Positions 33,548 to 42,784 of a DNA stretch of 64,000 nt are shown one piece after another. This stretch comes from Streptomyces sp. NBC_00663. Lineage in GTDB: Bacteria > Actinomycetota > Actinomycetes > Streptomycetales > Streptomycetaceae. The notes under the pieces were generated by a model. It was not told the origin of the DNA. It made no database searches and was given only the letters and a program-made list of their open reading frames with translations. Numbering within the stretch: the first letter of the stretch is position 1; every line of letters begins with the position of its first letter. A program made the position numbers and the translations under genes. Location: NCBI RefSeq assembly GCF_036226885.1, contig NZ_CP109027.1, positions 2,108,001 to 2,172,000 of the forward strand, read 5' to 3'.

Positions 33548-34882
33548 ATGAGCACGACTACTTCCGAGGCGCTCTCGGAGACGACCCTGCTGCGGTTCGC
33601 GACCGCGGGCTCCGTCGACGACGGCAAGTCCACCCTCGTCGGCCGACTGCTGCACGACTCCAAGTCGGTCCTCACCGACCAGCTGGAGGCCGTGGAGCGT
33701 GCCTCCGCGTCACGCGGCCAGGAAGGCCCGGACCTCGCACTCCTCACGGACGGCCTGCGCGCCGAGCGCGAGCAGGGCATCACCATCGACGTGGCCTACC
33801 GCTACTTCGCCACCGCCAAGCGCCGGTTCATCCTCGCGGACACCCCGGGGCACGTGCAGTACACCCGCAACATGGTGACGGGTGCCTCCACAGCCGAGCT
33901 GACGGTGATCCTCATCGACGCCCGCAACGGCGTCGTCGAGCAGACCCGGCGCCACGCCGCCCTCGCGGCGCTGCTGCGCGTGCCGCACGTGGTGCTCGCG
34001 GTCAACAAGATGGACCTCGTCGACTACAAGGAGTCCGTGTTCGCCGCGATCGCCGAGGAGTTCACGGCGTACGCGCTCGAACTGGGCGTCCCGGAGGTCA
34101 CCGCGATCCCGATCTCGGCGCTCGCCGGTGACAACGTCGTGGAGCCGTCCGCCAATATGGACTGGTACGGCGGCCCGACCGTCCTCGAACACCTGGAGAC
34201 GGTCCCGGTCACCCACGACCTGAGCCACTGCCACGCGCGCCTGCCCGTGCAGTTCGTGATCCGCCCGCAGACCGCCGAGCACCCCGACTACCGGGGATAC
34301 GCCGGTCAGATCGCCGCCGGTTCCTTCCGCGTCGGTGAGGCGGTCACCGTGCTCCCCTCGGGCCACGCCTCCAAGATCGCCGCCATCGACCTGCTCGGCG
34401 AGCCCGTCGACATCGCCTGGACCACCCAGTCGGTGACCGTCCTGCTGGAGGACGACATCGACATCTCGCGCGGCGACCTGATCGTGCCCAGCAAGGACGC
34501 GCCGCCGACCACCCAGGACATCGAGGCGACCGTCTGCCACGTCGCCGATGCCCCGCTGACCGTCGGCCACCGGGTGCTGCTCAAGCACGGCACCCGCACG
34601 GTCAAGGCGATCGTCAAGGACATCCCCTCCCGTCTCACGCTCGACGACCTGTCCCTGCACCCGCACCCGGGACAGCTCGTCGCCAACGACATCGGCCGCG
34701 TGAAGATCCGCACCGCGGAGCCGCTGCCGGTGGACTCCTACGCCGACTCCCGTCGCACCGGCTCGTTCATCCTGATCGACCCGAACGACGGCACCACGCT
34801 CACCGCGGGCATGGTCGGCGAGTCGTTCGCGTCCCCCGAGCCCGTCAAGGACGCGGCCGAGGACGACGGGTGGGACTTCTGA
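33548..34882 (+). CDS. cysN: Sulfate adenylyltransferase subunit 1 (GTPase)
   Basis: 444 aa from ATG 33548, 2 bp after cysD. It has the EF-Tu-like GTPase motifs GSVDDGKST (21-29), DTPGHVQYTRNMVTGAS and NKMD, then two beta-barrel domains. GTP hydrolysis drives APS synthesis by CysD. It is the single-function form with no fused APS kinase, which fits the separate cysC upstream. Confidence 0.96.
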   Translation: MSTTTSEALSETTLLRFATAGSVDDGKSTLVGRLLHDSKSVLTDQLEAVERASASRGQEGPDLALLTDGLRAEREQGITIDVAYRYFATAKRRFILADTPGHVQYTRNMVTGASTAELTVILIDARNGVVEQTRRHAALAALLRVPHVVLAVNKMDLVDYKESVFAAIAEEFTAYALELGVPEVTAIPISALAGDNVVEPSANMDWYGGPTVLEHLETVPVTHDLSHCHARLPVQFVIRPQTAEHPDYRGYAGQIAAGSFRVGEAVTVLPSGHASKIAAIDLLGEPVDIAWTTQSVTVLLEDDIDISRGDLIVPSKDAPPTTQDIEATVCHVADAPLTVGHRVLLKHGTRTVKAIVKDIPSRLTLDDLSLHPHPGQLVANDIGRVKIRTAEPLPVDSYADSRRTGSFILIDPNDGTTLTAGMVGESFASPEPVKDAAEDDGWDF

Positions 34883-34883
34883 C

Positions 34884-34988
34884 ATGACCTTCCCCGACTA
34901 CTTCTCGACGTTCGCGAAGGAGGGCGGCCGCGTAGGCAGCGGTGCGCTCGGCAGCGGGCAGGGCGGAGTGGCGCGATGTGTGCGCTGA
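34884..34988 (+). CDS. Possible short ORF after cysN (34 aa)
   Basis: ATG 34884 follows the cysN stop by one base and reads MTFPDYFSTFAKEGGRVGSG and on to TGA at 34988. The first 14 residues look like genuine protein; the Gly-rich remainder does not. No ribosome site of its own is visible except by coupling to cysN. It may be a remnant. Low confidence. Confidence 0.25.
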   Translation: MTFPDYFSTFAKEGGRVGSGALGSGQGGVARCVR

Positions 34989-35104
34989 CGTACGCGCACC
35001 GCTTGCGCGCCCTCACCCCCCACCGCCGTAAACGCAGACCTGCCGACCTCCCGGCCACGACCTGAGAGACCGTGACCGCCGGGCCTCCGAGAGGAACACC
35101 TCCC

Positions 35105-36208
35105 GTGCCTGCTCCATCTGCTCTTCGCCGCACCTTCGCGGTCATAGCCGCGCTGCCGCTGCTCACCCTCGCCGCCTGCGGCTACGGCTCCGAGGCCAAC
35201 GACGAAGGCACCGCCAAGGTCGCCGCCGGAGCGAAGAAGATCGACGGACTGGACTCCGTCAAGATCGGCTACTTCGGCAACCTCACCCACGCCACCGCGC
35301 TGGTCGCCAACCAGAAGGGCTTCTTCCAGAAGGAGCTCGGTGCCACGAAGGCCTCGTACGCGACCTTCAACGCCGGTCCGTCCGAGATCGAGGCGCTCAA
35401 CTCCGGCTCCATCGACATCGGCTGGATCGGCCCGTCCCCGGCGATCAACGGCTACACCAAGTCCAAGGGCACCAACCTGCGCATCATCGGCGGTTCGGCG
35501 TCCGGCGGCGTGAAGCTCGTCGTCAACCCCAAGAAGATCAAGTCCCTGAAGGACGTCAAGGGCAAGAAGATCGCCACCCCGCAGCTCGGCAACACCCAGG
35601 ACGTGGCGTTCCTCAACTGGATCTCGGAGCAGGGCTGGAAGGTCGACGCCGAGAGCGGCGCGGGTGACGTGTCGGTCGTCCGCACCGACAACAAGGTGAC
35701 CCCGGACGCCTACAAGTCCGGCTCCATCGACGGCGCCTGGGTGCCGGAGCCGACCGCGTCGAAGCTGGTCGCCGAAGGCGGCAAGGTACTGCTCGACGAG
35801 GCCGACCTGTGGCCCGACAAGAAGTTCGTGATCACGAACATCATCGTGTCGCAGAAGTTCCTCAAGGAGCACCCGAAGGCCGTCGAGGCGGTCCTGAAGG
35901 CCTCGGTCGAGTCCAACAAGTGGATCAACGCGAACCCGGACGAGGCCAAGGCCGCGGCGAACAAGCAGCTGGAGGCCGACTCGGGCAAGGCGCTCCCTGC
36001 GGACGTCCTGGATCCGGCGTGGAAGTCCATCCAGTTCACCAACGACCCGCTGGCCGCCACCCTCAACACCGAGGCCAAGCACGCGGTCAAGGCCGGTCTG
36101 CTGGAGGACCCGCTGCTGGACGGCATCTATGACCTGACGCTCCTGAACAAGGTCCTGAAGGCCGACGGCGAGAGCACGGTCGACGACGCCGGACTCGGCG
36201 TCAAGTAA
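35105..36208 (+). CDS. Sulfonate/sulfate-ester ABC transporter binding lipoprotein (SsuA/TauA-like)
   Basis: 367 aa from GTG 35105, preceded by GAGAGGAA; the frame can be extended to 35072 but the signal peptide begins at 35105. Lipobox LAAC with Cys25. The mature part is an NMT1/SsuA-like type II binding protein (VKIGYFGNLTHATALVANQKGFF, FNAGPSEIEALNSGSIDIGWIGPSPAI). It follows cysN by 222 bp and leads the ssuB- and ssuC-type genes. The ligand is probably an organosulfonate or sulfate ester, though taurine or nitrate-like ligands cannot be excluded. Confidence 0.9.
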   Translation: MPAPSALRRTFAVIAALPLLTLAACGYGSEANDEGTAKVAAGAKKIDGLDSVKIGYFGNLTHATALVANQKGFFQKELGATKASYATFNAGPSEIEALNSGSIDIGWIGPSPAINGYTKSKGTNLRIIGGSASGGVKLVVNPKKIKSLKDVKGKKIATPQLGNTQDVAFLNWISEQGWKVDAESGAGDVSVVRTDNKVTPDAYKSGSIDGAWVPEPTASKLVAEGGKVLLDEADLWPDKKFVITNIIVSQKFLKEHPKAVEAVLKASVESNKWINANPDEAKAAANKQLEADSGKALPADVLDPAWKSIQFTNDPLAATLNTEAKHAVKAGLLEDPLLDGIYDLTLLNKVLKADGESTVDDAGLGVK

Positions 36209-36243
36209 GCCCTGATCCCGAGAGTCTCCAGGAGGTGACGACC

Positions 36244-37029
36244 ATGGCCACCGCGGTTGCCAAGGCCGAGCAGGCCGAGTCAGTCGAGTACGCCGCCCGC
36301 ATCGAGCACGTCTCGAAGTCCTTCGGCGGGCCCGCCGGGCAGCAGCTCGTCCTCGACGACATCACCCTCGATGTCGCGCCGGGCGAGTTCGTCACCCTCC
36401 TGGGGGCCTCGGGCTGTGGCAAGTCCACGCTGCTCAACCTGGTCGCGGGTCTCGACGACCCGAGCGCCGGCAGCATCAAGACCGACGGGCGCCCCGCTCT
36501 GATGTTCCAGGAGCACGCCCTGTTCCCGTGGCTGACCGCGGGCAAGAACATCGAACTCGCCCTGAAGCTCGGCGGAGTCGCGAAGAACGACCGGCGCGAC
36601 CGCGCCGAGGAACTGCTCGAACTGGTCCGGCTGAAGGGCTCGTACGGCAAGCGGGTGCACGAGCTGTCCGGCGGTATGCGCCAGCGTGTGGCGCTCGCCC
36701 GGGCGCTGGCCCAGGAGAGCCGGCTGCTACTCATGGACGAGCCGTTCGCGGCGCTCGACGCGATCACACGTGACGTCCTGCACGACGAACTGACCAGGAT
36801 CTGGGCGGAGACGGGACTGTCCGTCCTGTTCGTCACACACAACGTGCGCGAGGCGGTGCGGCTGGCCGAGCGGGTCGTCCTGCTGTCGTCGCGGCCGGGC
36901 CGGATCGCGCGCGAGTGGACGGTGGACATCCCGCAGCCGCGCCGTATCGAGGACGCCCCCGTGGCCGAACTGTCCCTTGAGATCACCGAAGAACTGCGTG
37001 GGGAGATCCGCCGCCATGGCCAGCAGTGA
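36244..37029 (+). CDS. ABC transporter ATPase, SsuB type
   Basis: 261 aa from ATG 36244, because GGAGGTGA (36231-36238) is its ribosome site; an upstream GTG at 36235 lies inside that site. Walker A is GASGCGKST (54-62), the signature LSGGMRQR (141-148), Walker B LLLMDEP (161-167) and the switch His is in VLFVTHN. It couples ATP hydrolysis to sulfonate uptake. Its last 14 bases overlap the permease gene. Confidence 0.93.
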   Translation: MATAVAKAEQAESVEYAARIEHVSKSFGGPAGQQLVLDDITLDVAPGEFVTLLGASGCGKSTLLNLVAGLDDPSAGSIKTDGRPALMFQEHALFPWLTAGKNIELALKLGGVAKNDRRDRAEELLELVRLKGSYGKRVHELSGGMRQRVALARALAQESRLLLMDEPFAALDAITRDVLHDELTRIWAETGLSVLFVTHNVREAVRLAERVVLLSSRPGRIAREWTVDIPQPRRIEDAPVAELSLEITEELRGEIRRHGQQ

Positions 37030-37936
37030 CACCAGGTCGGGCCTGACCGACACACGCCAGGCGCGGGCCGACGGCAACCACCAGATCGCCGGCCTGGAGG
37101 CCGGCCTGGACGCGCTGGAGATCGTCGCCACCGCGCGGACGCCGTTCACGGTGACCGCCCGCACCAAGATCCTCCCGCCGCTCGTCGCGACCGCCGTGGT
37201 GCTGGTGATCTGGCAGGCGCTGATCACCTTCGACATCGTCACCGACCCGACCAAGCTGCCCTCCCCCGGCGACGTGGCGACCGAGTTCAAGGACGCCTGG
37301 CTGGAGGGCAAGCTCCTCGGCTACATCTGGACCAGCGTCGAGCGCGGTCTGCTCGGCTTCCTGCTGGCCCTGGCGATCGGCACCCCGCTGGGGCTGATCG
37401 TGGCCCGGGTGAAGTTCGTCCGCGCGGCCATCGGCCCGGTCCTGTCGGGTCTCCAGTCGCTGCCGTCGGTGGCGTGGGTGCCGCCGGCCGTGCTGTGGCT
37501 GGGCCTGAACAACTCGATGATGTACGCGGTGATCCTGCTCGGCGCGGTCCCGTCCATCGCCAACGGTCTCGTCTCCGGCATCGACCAGGTGCCGCCGCTG
37601 TTCCTGCGGGCGGGCCGCACGATGGGCGCGACCGGCTGGCGGGGTGCCCTGCACATCGTGCTGCCGGCCGCGCTGCCCGGCTATCTCGCCGGTCTGAAGC
37701 AGGGCTGGGCGTTCTCCTGGCGCTCCCTGATGGCGGCGGAGATCATCGCCTCCTCGCCCGACCTGGGCATCGGTCTCGGCGCGCTCCTGGAGAACGGCCG
37801 CAACGCCAGCTCCATGCCGATGATCTTCGAGGCGATCTTCCTGATCCTGTTCGTCGGCATCGCCGTCGACCTGCTGGTCTTCAGCCCGCTGGAGCGGCGG
37901 GTGCTGCGCAGCCGCGGCCTGCTGGTGAAGGGGTAA
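37016..37936 (+). CDS. ABC transporter permease, SsuC type
   Basis: 306 aa from ATG 37016, overlapping the ATPase gene by 14 bp. About six spans follow a 45-residue cytoplasmic N-terminus. The family loop GRTMGATGWRGALHIVLPAALPGYLAGLKQGWAFSWRSLMAAEI is that of sulfonate/taurine permeases. It completes the ssuABC-type importer inside the sulfur cluster. Confidence 0.92.
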   Translation: MASSDTRSGLTDTRQARADGNHQIAGLEAGLDALEIVATARTPFTVTARTKILPPLVATAVVLVIWQALITFDIVTDPTKLPSPGDVATEFKDAWLEGKLLGYIWTSVERGLLGFLLALAIGTPLGLIVARVKFVRAAIGPVLSGLQSLPSVAWVPPAVLWLGLNNSMMYAVILLGAVPSIANGLVSGIDQVPPLFLRAGRTMGATGWRGALHIVLPAALPGYLAGLKQGWAFSWRSLMAAEIIASSPDLGIGLGALLENGRNASSMPMIFEAIFLILFVGIAVDLLVFSPLERRVLRSRGLLVKG

Positions 37937-37941
37937 GTCCT

Positions 37942-38682
37942 TTGCTGAGGAAGCCTGTTCTTCTCGTCATCGCCCACGGCAGCCGCGATCCGCGGCACGC
38001 CGCGACGGTGCACGCCCTCGTCCGCCGGGTGCGCTCGCTGCGCCCGGACGTACGGGTGGAGACGGGCTTCCTCGACTTCAACATCCCGTCCGTGCAGGGG
38101 GTGTTGGAGTCGTTGGCCGCGGAGGGCGTACGTGACGTGGTGGCCCTGCCGCTGCTCCTGACCCGCGCGTTCCACGCCAAGGCGGACATCCCGGCGGTCC
38201 TGCGGGACGCGCCGCCGCAGCTGCGGATCCGGCAGGCCGAGGTGCTCGGCCCGTCACCGCTGCTGCTGTCCGCACTCGAACGGCGGCTGTACGAGGCCGG
38301 GTTGACGCCCGCCGACAAGTCCTCGACCGGGGTCGTACTGGCCTCGGCGGGGTCCACGGACCCGGAGGCGATCGCAGTGATCGCAGAAATCGCGCGGGAG
38401 TGGCGGCACACCGGTTGGTGCGCCGTGCGGCCTGCGTTCGCCTCCGCCGCACTGCCCCGCACGGAGAACGCGGTGCGGGAGCTGAGGGCGTTGGGGTGTT
38501 CCCGGGTGGCCGTCGCGCCGTATGTCCTCGCGCCGGGGTTTCTGCCGGACCGGATTGCGCGGGGCGCGGCGGAGGCGGATGTGCTGGGGGACGTGCTCGG
38601 GGCTTCGGCTGAGGTGGCCCGGGTTTTGTTGGAGCGGTACGACGAAGCGCGGGTGCCTTTGCCGGCGGTCGTGGGCGCGTAG
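37942..38682 (+). CDS. Sirohydrochlorin chelatase (CbiX/SirB-like) with TTG start
   Basis: 246 aa from TTG 37942, 5 bp after the permease stop with AAGGGG about 8 bp upstream. No ATG or GTG fits: the frame before 37942 is permease DNA. The protein starts LLRKPVLLVIAHGSRDPRHAATV, where the HGSRDP histidine is the metal-binding residue, and has two CbiX-like halves (second half LASAGSTDPEAIAVIAEI). It inserts iron into sirohydrochlorin to give siroheme for the sulfite reductase at the head of the cluster. Cobalt chelation for cobalamin is the alternative. Confidence 0.88.
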   Translation: MLRKPVLLVIAHGSRDPRHAATVHALVRRVRSLRPDVRVETGFLDFNIPSVQGVLESLAAEGVRDVVALPLLLTRAFHAKADIPAVLRDAPPQLRIRQAEVLGPSPLLLSALERRLYEAGLTPADKSSTGVVLASAGSTDPEAIAVIAEIAREWRHTGWCAVRPAFASAALPRTENAVRELRALGCSRVAVAPYVLAPGFLPDRIARGAAEADVLGDVLGASAEVARVLLERYDEARVPLPAVVGA

Positions 38683-38696
38683 TCGTCCGTGAGGCG

Positions 38697-38730
38697 GTGG
38701 GGGCTGGTCGCGCGGTTCCCCTCGCCCCTT
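38697..38730. repeat. Dispersed Streptomyces intergenic repeat, copy 3 (inverted)
   Basis: GTGGGGGCTGGTCGCGCGG followed by TTCCCCTCGCCCCTT, the reverse complement of the GGGGCGCGGGGAACTGCGCGACCAGC family found at 18905 and 25383. It separates the chelatase gene from the convergent ArsR gene. Confidence 0.65.
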
Positions 38731-38736
38731 GGGTCT

Positions 38737-39720
38737 CTAACGGCAGAGTTCGTTTCCGAGTGCCGTCCGTCCGTACCTCACGACCCTTCCGTTGCGCGTC
38801 TTGCTGAGCAGTCCCGCGTCGTAGAGCACCGCCAGGTGCTGGCTCACCGCGCCCGGCGTCACGTTCAGGCGGTGGGCCAGTTCTGTTGTCGAGGCGGGTT
38901 CTGCCAGGAGCAGCAGGAGTCTGGCTCTGGGGCGGCCCAGGAGGCGGACCAGGGCGTCGCCGGTGACCGGGGGTGGTTCCTCCGAGAGGGTGGCCCTGCC
39001 GCGGGCCGGATAGATGATCGTGGGCGGCCGGGTGGGGTCGATCAGCGGCTGGGCGCCACGGGCGAACAGCGAGGGCAGCAGGACCAGTCCGCGGCCGGCG
39101 ATGCTCATGTCGGTCCACGGCGCCTGGAGCATGAAGTCGTCGGTGGACAGGCGCAGATGGCCGTCCACCCAGCTGAGCCGCCGGTCGAGCCCCGCGAACA
39201 TCGCACCGGCGCCCTGCTCGGCGAGCACCCGCGCCTGATGGGCGAGGTCGGCCGCCATGATGCTCTGCACGCGCGGCCACCAGTCCGGGGCCAGACAGAC
39301 GTGCCAGTAGGCGTCGAGGGCCTCGACGATCCGCTGGAGGAACGCGGCGGGCTCGGCCAGGCCCCGGGCGACGACGGGTGGCAGCGCGTCCCGCGTGCGG
39401 TAGGCGGCCCGGAAGTCGGCGTCGAGGAGGTCCGGCGGGGTGGCGCCGAGCCGCACCAGTTCCTCGGTGAAGACGGGACGGGCCCGTTCGGGACGAGGCG
39501 TCAGACAGTCCGGCACCCACAGCCAGGGGGTGGTCAGCGCGCTGAGCAGCTCGTGGTCGAGGGCCTCCAGACGGGGGCGGATGCGCCGCAGCCACGGCCG
39601 GTGATGGGGGTGGCGGGCCGGGTCGTGCAGACAGCGCAGCGAGAACACGGCCTCCTGGAGTGGGGAGTACGCGAAGGAGGTGGTGGCCAGGTCGCCGACG
39701 TCGAAGCGGAACTCGATCAT
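38737..39720 (-). CDS. ArsR-family regulator (DUF5937 N-terminal domain)
   Basis: 327 aa from ATG 39720 (MIEFRFDVGDLATTSFAYSP); the 23-residue extension to 39789 overlaps the divergent gene and is unlikely. Residues 1-240 are the DUF5937 domain common in actinobacteria. The C-terminal winged helix is RLLLLLAEPASTTELAHRLNVTPGAVSQHLAVLYDAGLL. It has no metal-binding CxC motif. It is divergent from the MFS exporter gene, 56 bp apart, and most likely represses it. Confidence 0.88.
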   Translation of the reverse strand: MIEFRFDVGDLATTSFAYSPLQEAVFSLRCLHDPARHPHHRPWLRRIRPRLEALDHELLSALTTPWLWVPDCLTPRPERARPVFTEELVRLGATPPDLLDADFRAAYRTRDALPPVVARGLAEPAAFLQRIVEALDAYWHVCLAPDWWPRVQSIMAADLAHQARVLAEQGAGAMFAGLDRRLSWVDGHLRLSTDDFMLQAPWTDMSIAGRGLVLLPSLFARGAQPLIDPTRPPTIIYPARGRATLSEEPPPVTGDALVRLLGRPRARLLLLLAEPASTTELAHRLNVTPGAVSQHLAVLYDAGLLSKTRNGRVVRYGRTALGNELCR

Positions 39721-39776
39721 TGAGTGCCACGCTAAATCATTGTCGGCGCGGCACCGCCGCCGGGTGAGATGTCCGC

Positions 39777-41054
39777 ATGACCACGACACCCGTCACCACG
39801 CCTGTCGATCCCGGGCTGCGCCCCTCCCGGCTCCCCACCGACCCCACCCTGCGCCGCGCCACCCTGCTGACCGCCGCGAACTCCCTGGGCAACGGTCTCT
39901 ACTTCCCGCTCGGCGTCCTGTACTTCACCCGCATCGTCGGCCTCGACGCGACCTCGGTCGGCCTCGGTATGACGGGCGCGGGGCTGGTCGGCGTGGCGGC
40001 CGGGGTACCGGCGGGCCGGGCCGCCGACCGGTGGGGCGCCCGGCGCGTGGGCGCGCTGCTGTGGGCCGGGACGGGCGTGGCGACGGCGGCGTACGTGTTC
40101 GTGCACTCCTACGTCGGTTTCCTCGTCGCGGTGGTCTGTGCGACCGGGCTCCAGATGGCGAGCCGGGGGGTACAGGGCGCGATCTACGCCGATGTGCTGC
40201 CGGCCGCGACGCGGGTGGAGGCGCGGGCGTATCTGCGGATGGTCACCAACGTCTTCATGGGGGTGGGCGGCCTCTTCGGTGCGATCGCCCTCCAACTCGA
40301 CACGCGGGGCGCGTATGTGACGGTCATTCTGGTCAACGCGGTGTCGTTCGCGGGCCCCGCGCTGCTGCTCCCCCGGCTGCCGCTCGCGCCCCACGCCCTG
40401 GAACGCGGGGCGCCCGAGGCCGGCGCCCCGGCGGCCGACCGCTGGCGTGCGGTGCGTGATCTGCCGTTCCTCGCGGTGACCGTGCTGAACGCGATCCTCG
40501 TCGTGCAGTACACGCTGTCGGAGGTCGGCCTGCCGCTGTGGATCGTGGAGCGCACGGAGGCGCCGCGCTGGACGGCGGCCCTGCTGATGATCCTCAACTG
40601 TGTGCTGGTGGCGCTGCTCCAGGTGCGGGTGGCCCGGCGCGCCTCCCAAGTGCCCAGCGCGGTAAGGGCGATGGGCTGGTCGGGGCTGCTCCTCGCGGCG
40701 GCCTGCGCGGTGTACGCCGTGTCGGCGGGCCTGTCGCCGGTGTGGGCGGTGCTGGCGCTGGCGGTCGGCGCGATCGTGCAGGTCTTCTCGGAGGTGCTGT
40801 CGGCCGCGGGCGGCTGGACCCTCGGCTACGAACTCGCCGACGCCCGCGCCCACGGCGTGTACCAGGGCGTGTTCGGCGCGGGCATGTCGGCCGGCATGAT
40901 GGCGGGCCCCGCCCTGGTCACGGTCACCGCGATCCAGCACGGCACGGCGGGCTGGGCGGTCCTCGGCGTGGTGTTCGCCGGCGCGGGCCTCGCGGTGAGC
41001 CCGGCGGTGCGCTGGGCTCTGCGGAACGGGGAGTGGCGGGGGGACAAGGTCTAG
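39777..41054 (+). CDS. MFS transporter
   Basis: 425 aa with about 12 membrane spans. The loop 2-3 signature [17 protein letters not shown] is present. It is controlled presumably by the divergent ArsR gene. Substrate is unknown; the family and arrangement resemble drug-efflux units. Its TAG is shared with the convergent downstream gene through one CTAG (41051-41054). Confidence 0.9.
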   Translation: MTTTPVTTPVDPGLRPSRLPTDPTLRRATLLTAANSLGNGLYFPLGVLYFTRIVGLDATSVGLGMTGAGLVGVAAGVPAGRAADRWGARRVGALLWAGTGVATAAYVFVHSYVGFLVAVVCATGLQMASRGVQGAIYADVLPAATRVEARAYLRMVTNVFMGVGGLFGAIALQLDTRGAYVTVILVNAVSFAGPALLLPRLPLAPHALERGAPEAGAPAADRWRAVRDLPFLAVTVLNAILVVQYTLSEVGLPLWIVERTEAPRWTAALLMILNCVLVALLQVRVARRASQVPSAVRAMGWSGLLLAAACAVYAVSAGLSPVWAVLALAVGAIVQVFSEVLSAAGGWTLGYELADARAHGVYQGVFGAGMSAGMMAGPALVTVTAIQHGTAGWAVLGVVFAGAGLAVSPAVRWALRNGEWRGDKV

Positions 41055-41668
41055 TCGAAGCTCAGTCCGCCGGTGCGGGTGCGCTTCAGCTCGAAGAAGT
41101 CCGGGTCGGTGGCCAACACCCGGAAACTGTCGAAGAGTTGCGCCGCCCTCGCTCCTCGCGGGATGGCCCGCAGCACCGGCCCGAACCACACTGTCCCGTC
41201 GACATGGATCGTGGGCGTGCCCACATAGCCGCCCGAGTCGGGTTCGGCGCCGGACGTGTGACTGCGGCGGACGGCCTCGTCGTACGACGTGTCGTGCGCG
41301 GCGGCGGCGAGGTCCGCCGGGAGGCCGAGTTCCGCCAGGGACTCGGCGATCACCGCGTCGAAGTCCTCGGCCTTCCGTTCGTGGATACGACTGCCGAAGG
41401 CGGTGTAGAGGTCACGCAGGACCTTCTCGCCGTGCGCCTCGGCCGCGGCCACGGCGACGCGCACCGGGCCGATGGACTTGTCGACCAACTCCCGGTACCA
41501 CTGCGGCAGTTCGTTTCCTGCATTGTGCAGGTACAGGCTCATCGCGTGGAAGCGGAGGTCGAGCGGGCGGTGCCGTTCGACCTCCAGCAGCCAGCGGGAG
41601 GTGATCCAGGCGAAGGGGCAGGCGGGGTCGAACCAGAAGTCGACGCGGGTGGGTTCTGCGGTGGTCAT
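41051..41668 (-). CDS. DsbA-fold nitroreductase homologue (Rv2466c-like) lacking the resolving cysteine
   Basis: 205 aa. It aligns by eye along its length with the mycobacterial mycothiol-dependent nitroreductase Rv2466c ([47 protein letters not shown]). The family active site is CPWC; here it reads Cys17-Pro-Phe-Ala20, so only the nucleophilic cysteine is kept. A monothiol mechanism with mycothiol could still work. It lies between the MFS gene and a ketopantoate-reductase-like gene and is transcribed alone. Confidence 0.88.
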   Translation of the reverse strand: MTTAEPTRVDFWFDPACPFAWITSRWLLEVERHRPLDLRFHAMSLYLHNAGNELPQWYRELVDKSIGPVRVAVAAAEAHGEKVLRDLYTAFGSRIHERKAEDFDAVIAESLAELGLPADLAAAAHDTSYDEAVRRSHTSGAEPDSGGYVGTPTIHVDGTVWFGPVLRAIPRGARAAQLFDSFRVLATDPDFFELKRTRTGGLSFD

Positions 41669-41723
41669 GACGTCGACGGTAATCCCTCATTGGCCCAGCA
41701 TTGTGGTCCAATCAGGCACTGAT

Positions 41724-42728
41724 TCAATGGTCCATTCCGGTCAACCGCACCAGCTCCCCCACCGCCATCGACCCCGGGGCCCTGCGCTCCCGTGCGAAGG
41801 CGTTGGCCAGGCGCTGCAAGAGGTCGTTGAGCGGGGTCGGTACGCCGTGCAGCCTGCCCAGCAGTGCGATCTCCCCGTTGAGGTAGTCGGCCTCGATGGT
41901 GCCGGTGCCGCGGTTCAGGGACTGCCAGGAGGAGCCGCCGCCGCGCGGGGTGCCGTGCAGAGGGGCGAGGAAGACCTTGTCGCCGCGTACGGCCCGCTGC
42001 TCCTCGGCGCCCGTGTACGGGATGCCGGCGGCGGCGAGGACGGCGGCGCCCTCGGCCTTCAGCCGTTCGAAGAGCGCCACGGCCTCCTCGCTCTCCATCG
42101 GCCCCGTCACGGCCTCCAGCGCGTTGCCGAGGTTGGCGAGCAGCTTGGCGTACTGCCAGCGGGTCACGTCCGGTACGACCGGTGCCTCGAAGCGGGACTT
42201 CTCCAGGTCGGCGGCGATCAGCCGGGCGGTCTCGTCGGTGCCGTACGGGTAGCGGCCGAGATGGAGGATGCCGGTGAGCGGGGCGCCTGCGGCGCTGACG
42301 ACGCCGGGTTCGACGAGCGTGCAGGGCAGCCACACGCACACGCCGTACACGGTGCGGAACGTGCGCAGGGCCAGTCGCTGGCTCTCCACGCCGTTCTGCG
42401 CACAGACCAGCGGCAGCCGCTCGGCCGCCGTGCCCCCGCCCGCGACCGGCGCCGGTCCCCAGGTCCGCAGCGCTGTCACGCTGTCCTGGGTCTTGACCGC
42501 GAGGACGAGGACGTCGTCGGCGCGCAGCTCGCCGAGCTCGGCCGGGTCCTCGACGACGGGCAGCCGATGGACGAACTCGCCGTCGGGAACGCGGAGTCGA
42601 AGCCCGTGCTCGCGCAGCGCCGCCCGGTGCGTGCCCCGTGCGACGAGGACGACCTCGCTCCCCGCCTCCGCGAGCCGCCCGCCGACGACGCCTCCGACCG
42701 CCCCTGCCCCGATGATGATGTAGCGCAT
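41724..42728 (-). CDS. Ketopantoate reductase (PanE/ApbA) family protein
   Basis: 334 aa. The N-terminal Rossmann motif is IIIGAGAVGGVVGGRLAEAG and the C-terminal domain has the family lysine region RWQYAKLLANLGNALEAV (Lys as general acid). Such enzymes reduce 2-ketopantoate with NADPH in pantothenate synthesis, but many actinobacterial paralogues act on other 2-keto substrates. The context gives no pan gene, so I do not assign panE. Confidence 0.85.
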   Translation of the reverse strand: MRYIIIGAGAVGGVVGGRLAEAGSEVVLVARGTHRAALREHGLRLRVPDGEFVHRLPVVEDPAELGELRADDVLVLAVKTQDSVTALRTWGPAPVAGGGTAAERLPLVCAQNGVESQRLALRTFRTVYGVCVWLPCTLVEPGVVSAAGAPLTGILHLGRYPYGTDETARLIAADLEKSRFEAPVVPDVTRWQYAKLLANLGNALEAVTGPMESEEAVALFERLKAEGAAVLAAAGIPYTGAEEQRAVRGDKVFLAPLHGTPRGGGSSWQSLNRGTGTIEADYLNGEIALLGRLHGVPTPLNDLLQRLANAFARERRAPGSMAVGELVRLTGMDH

Positions 42729-42784
42729 GGACCGAGCCTCGCACAGTTGACCTTGCCCCTGGGCAAAGGACGAGGGTCGCCGGC

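Noticed and set aside
34976..35065. 29-codon ORF (starting MCALTYAHRLRAL) as a second cysteine leader before the sulfonate transporter genes
   Set aside because: Its only Cys is the second codon, it lacks the RHVDL motif and it has no ribosome site, so it does not look like an attenuator.
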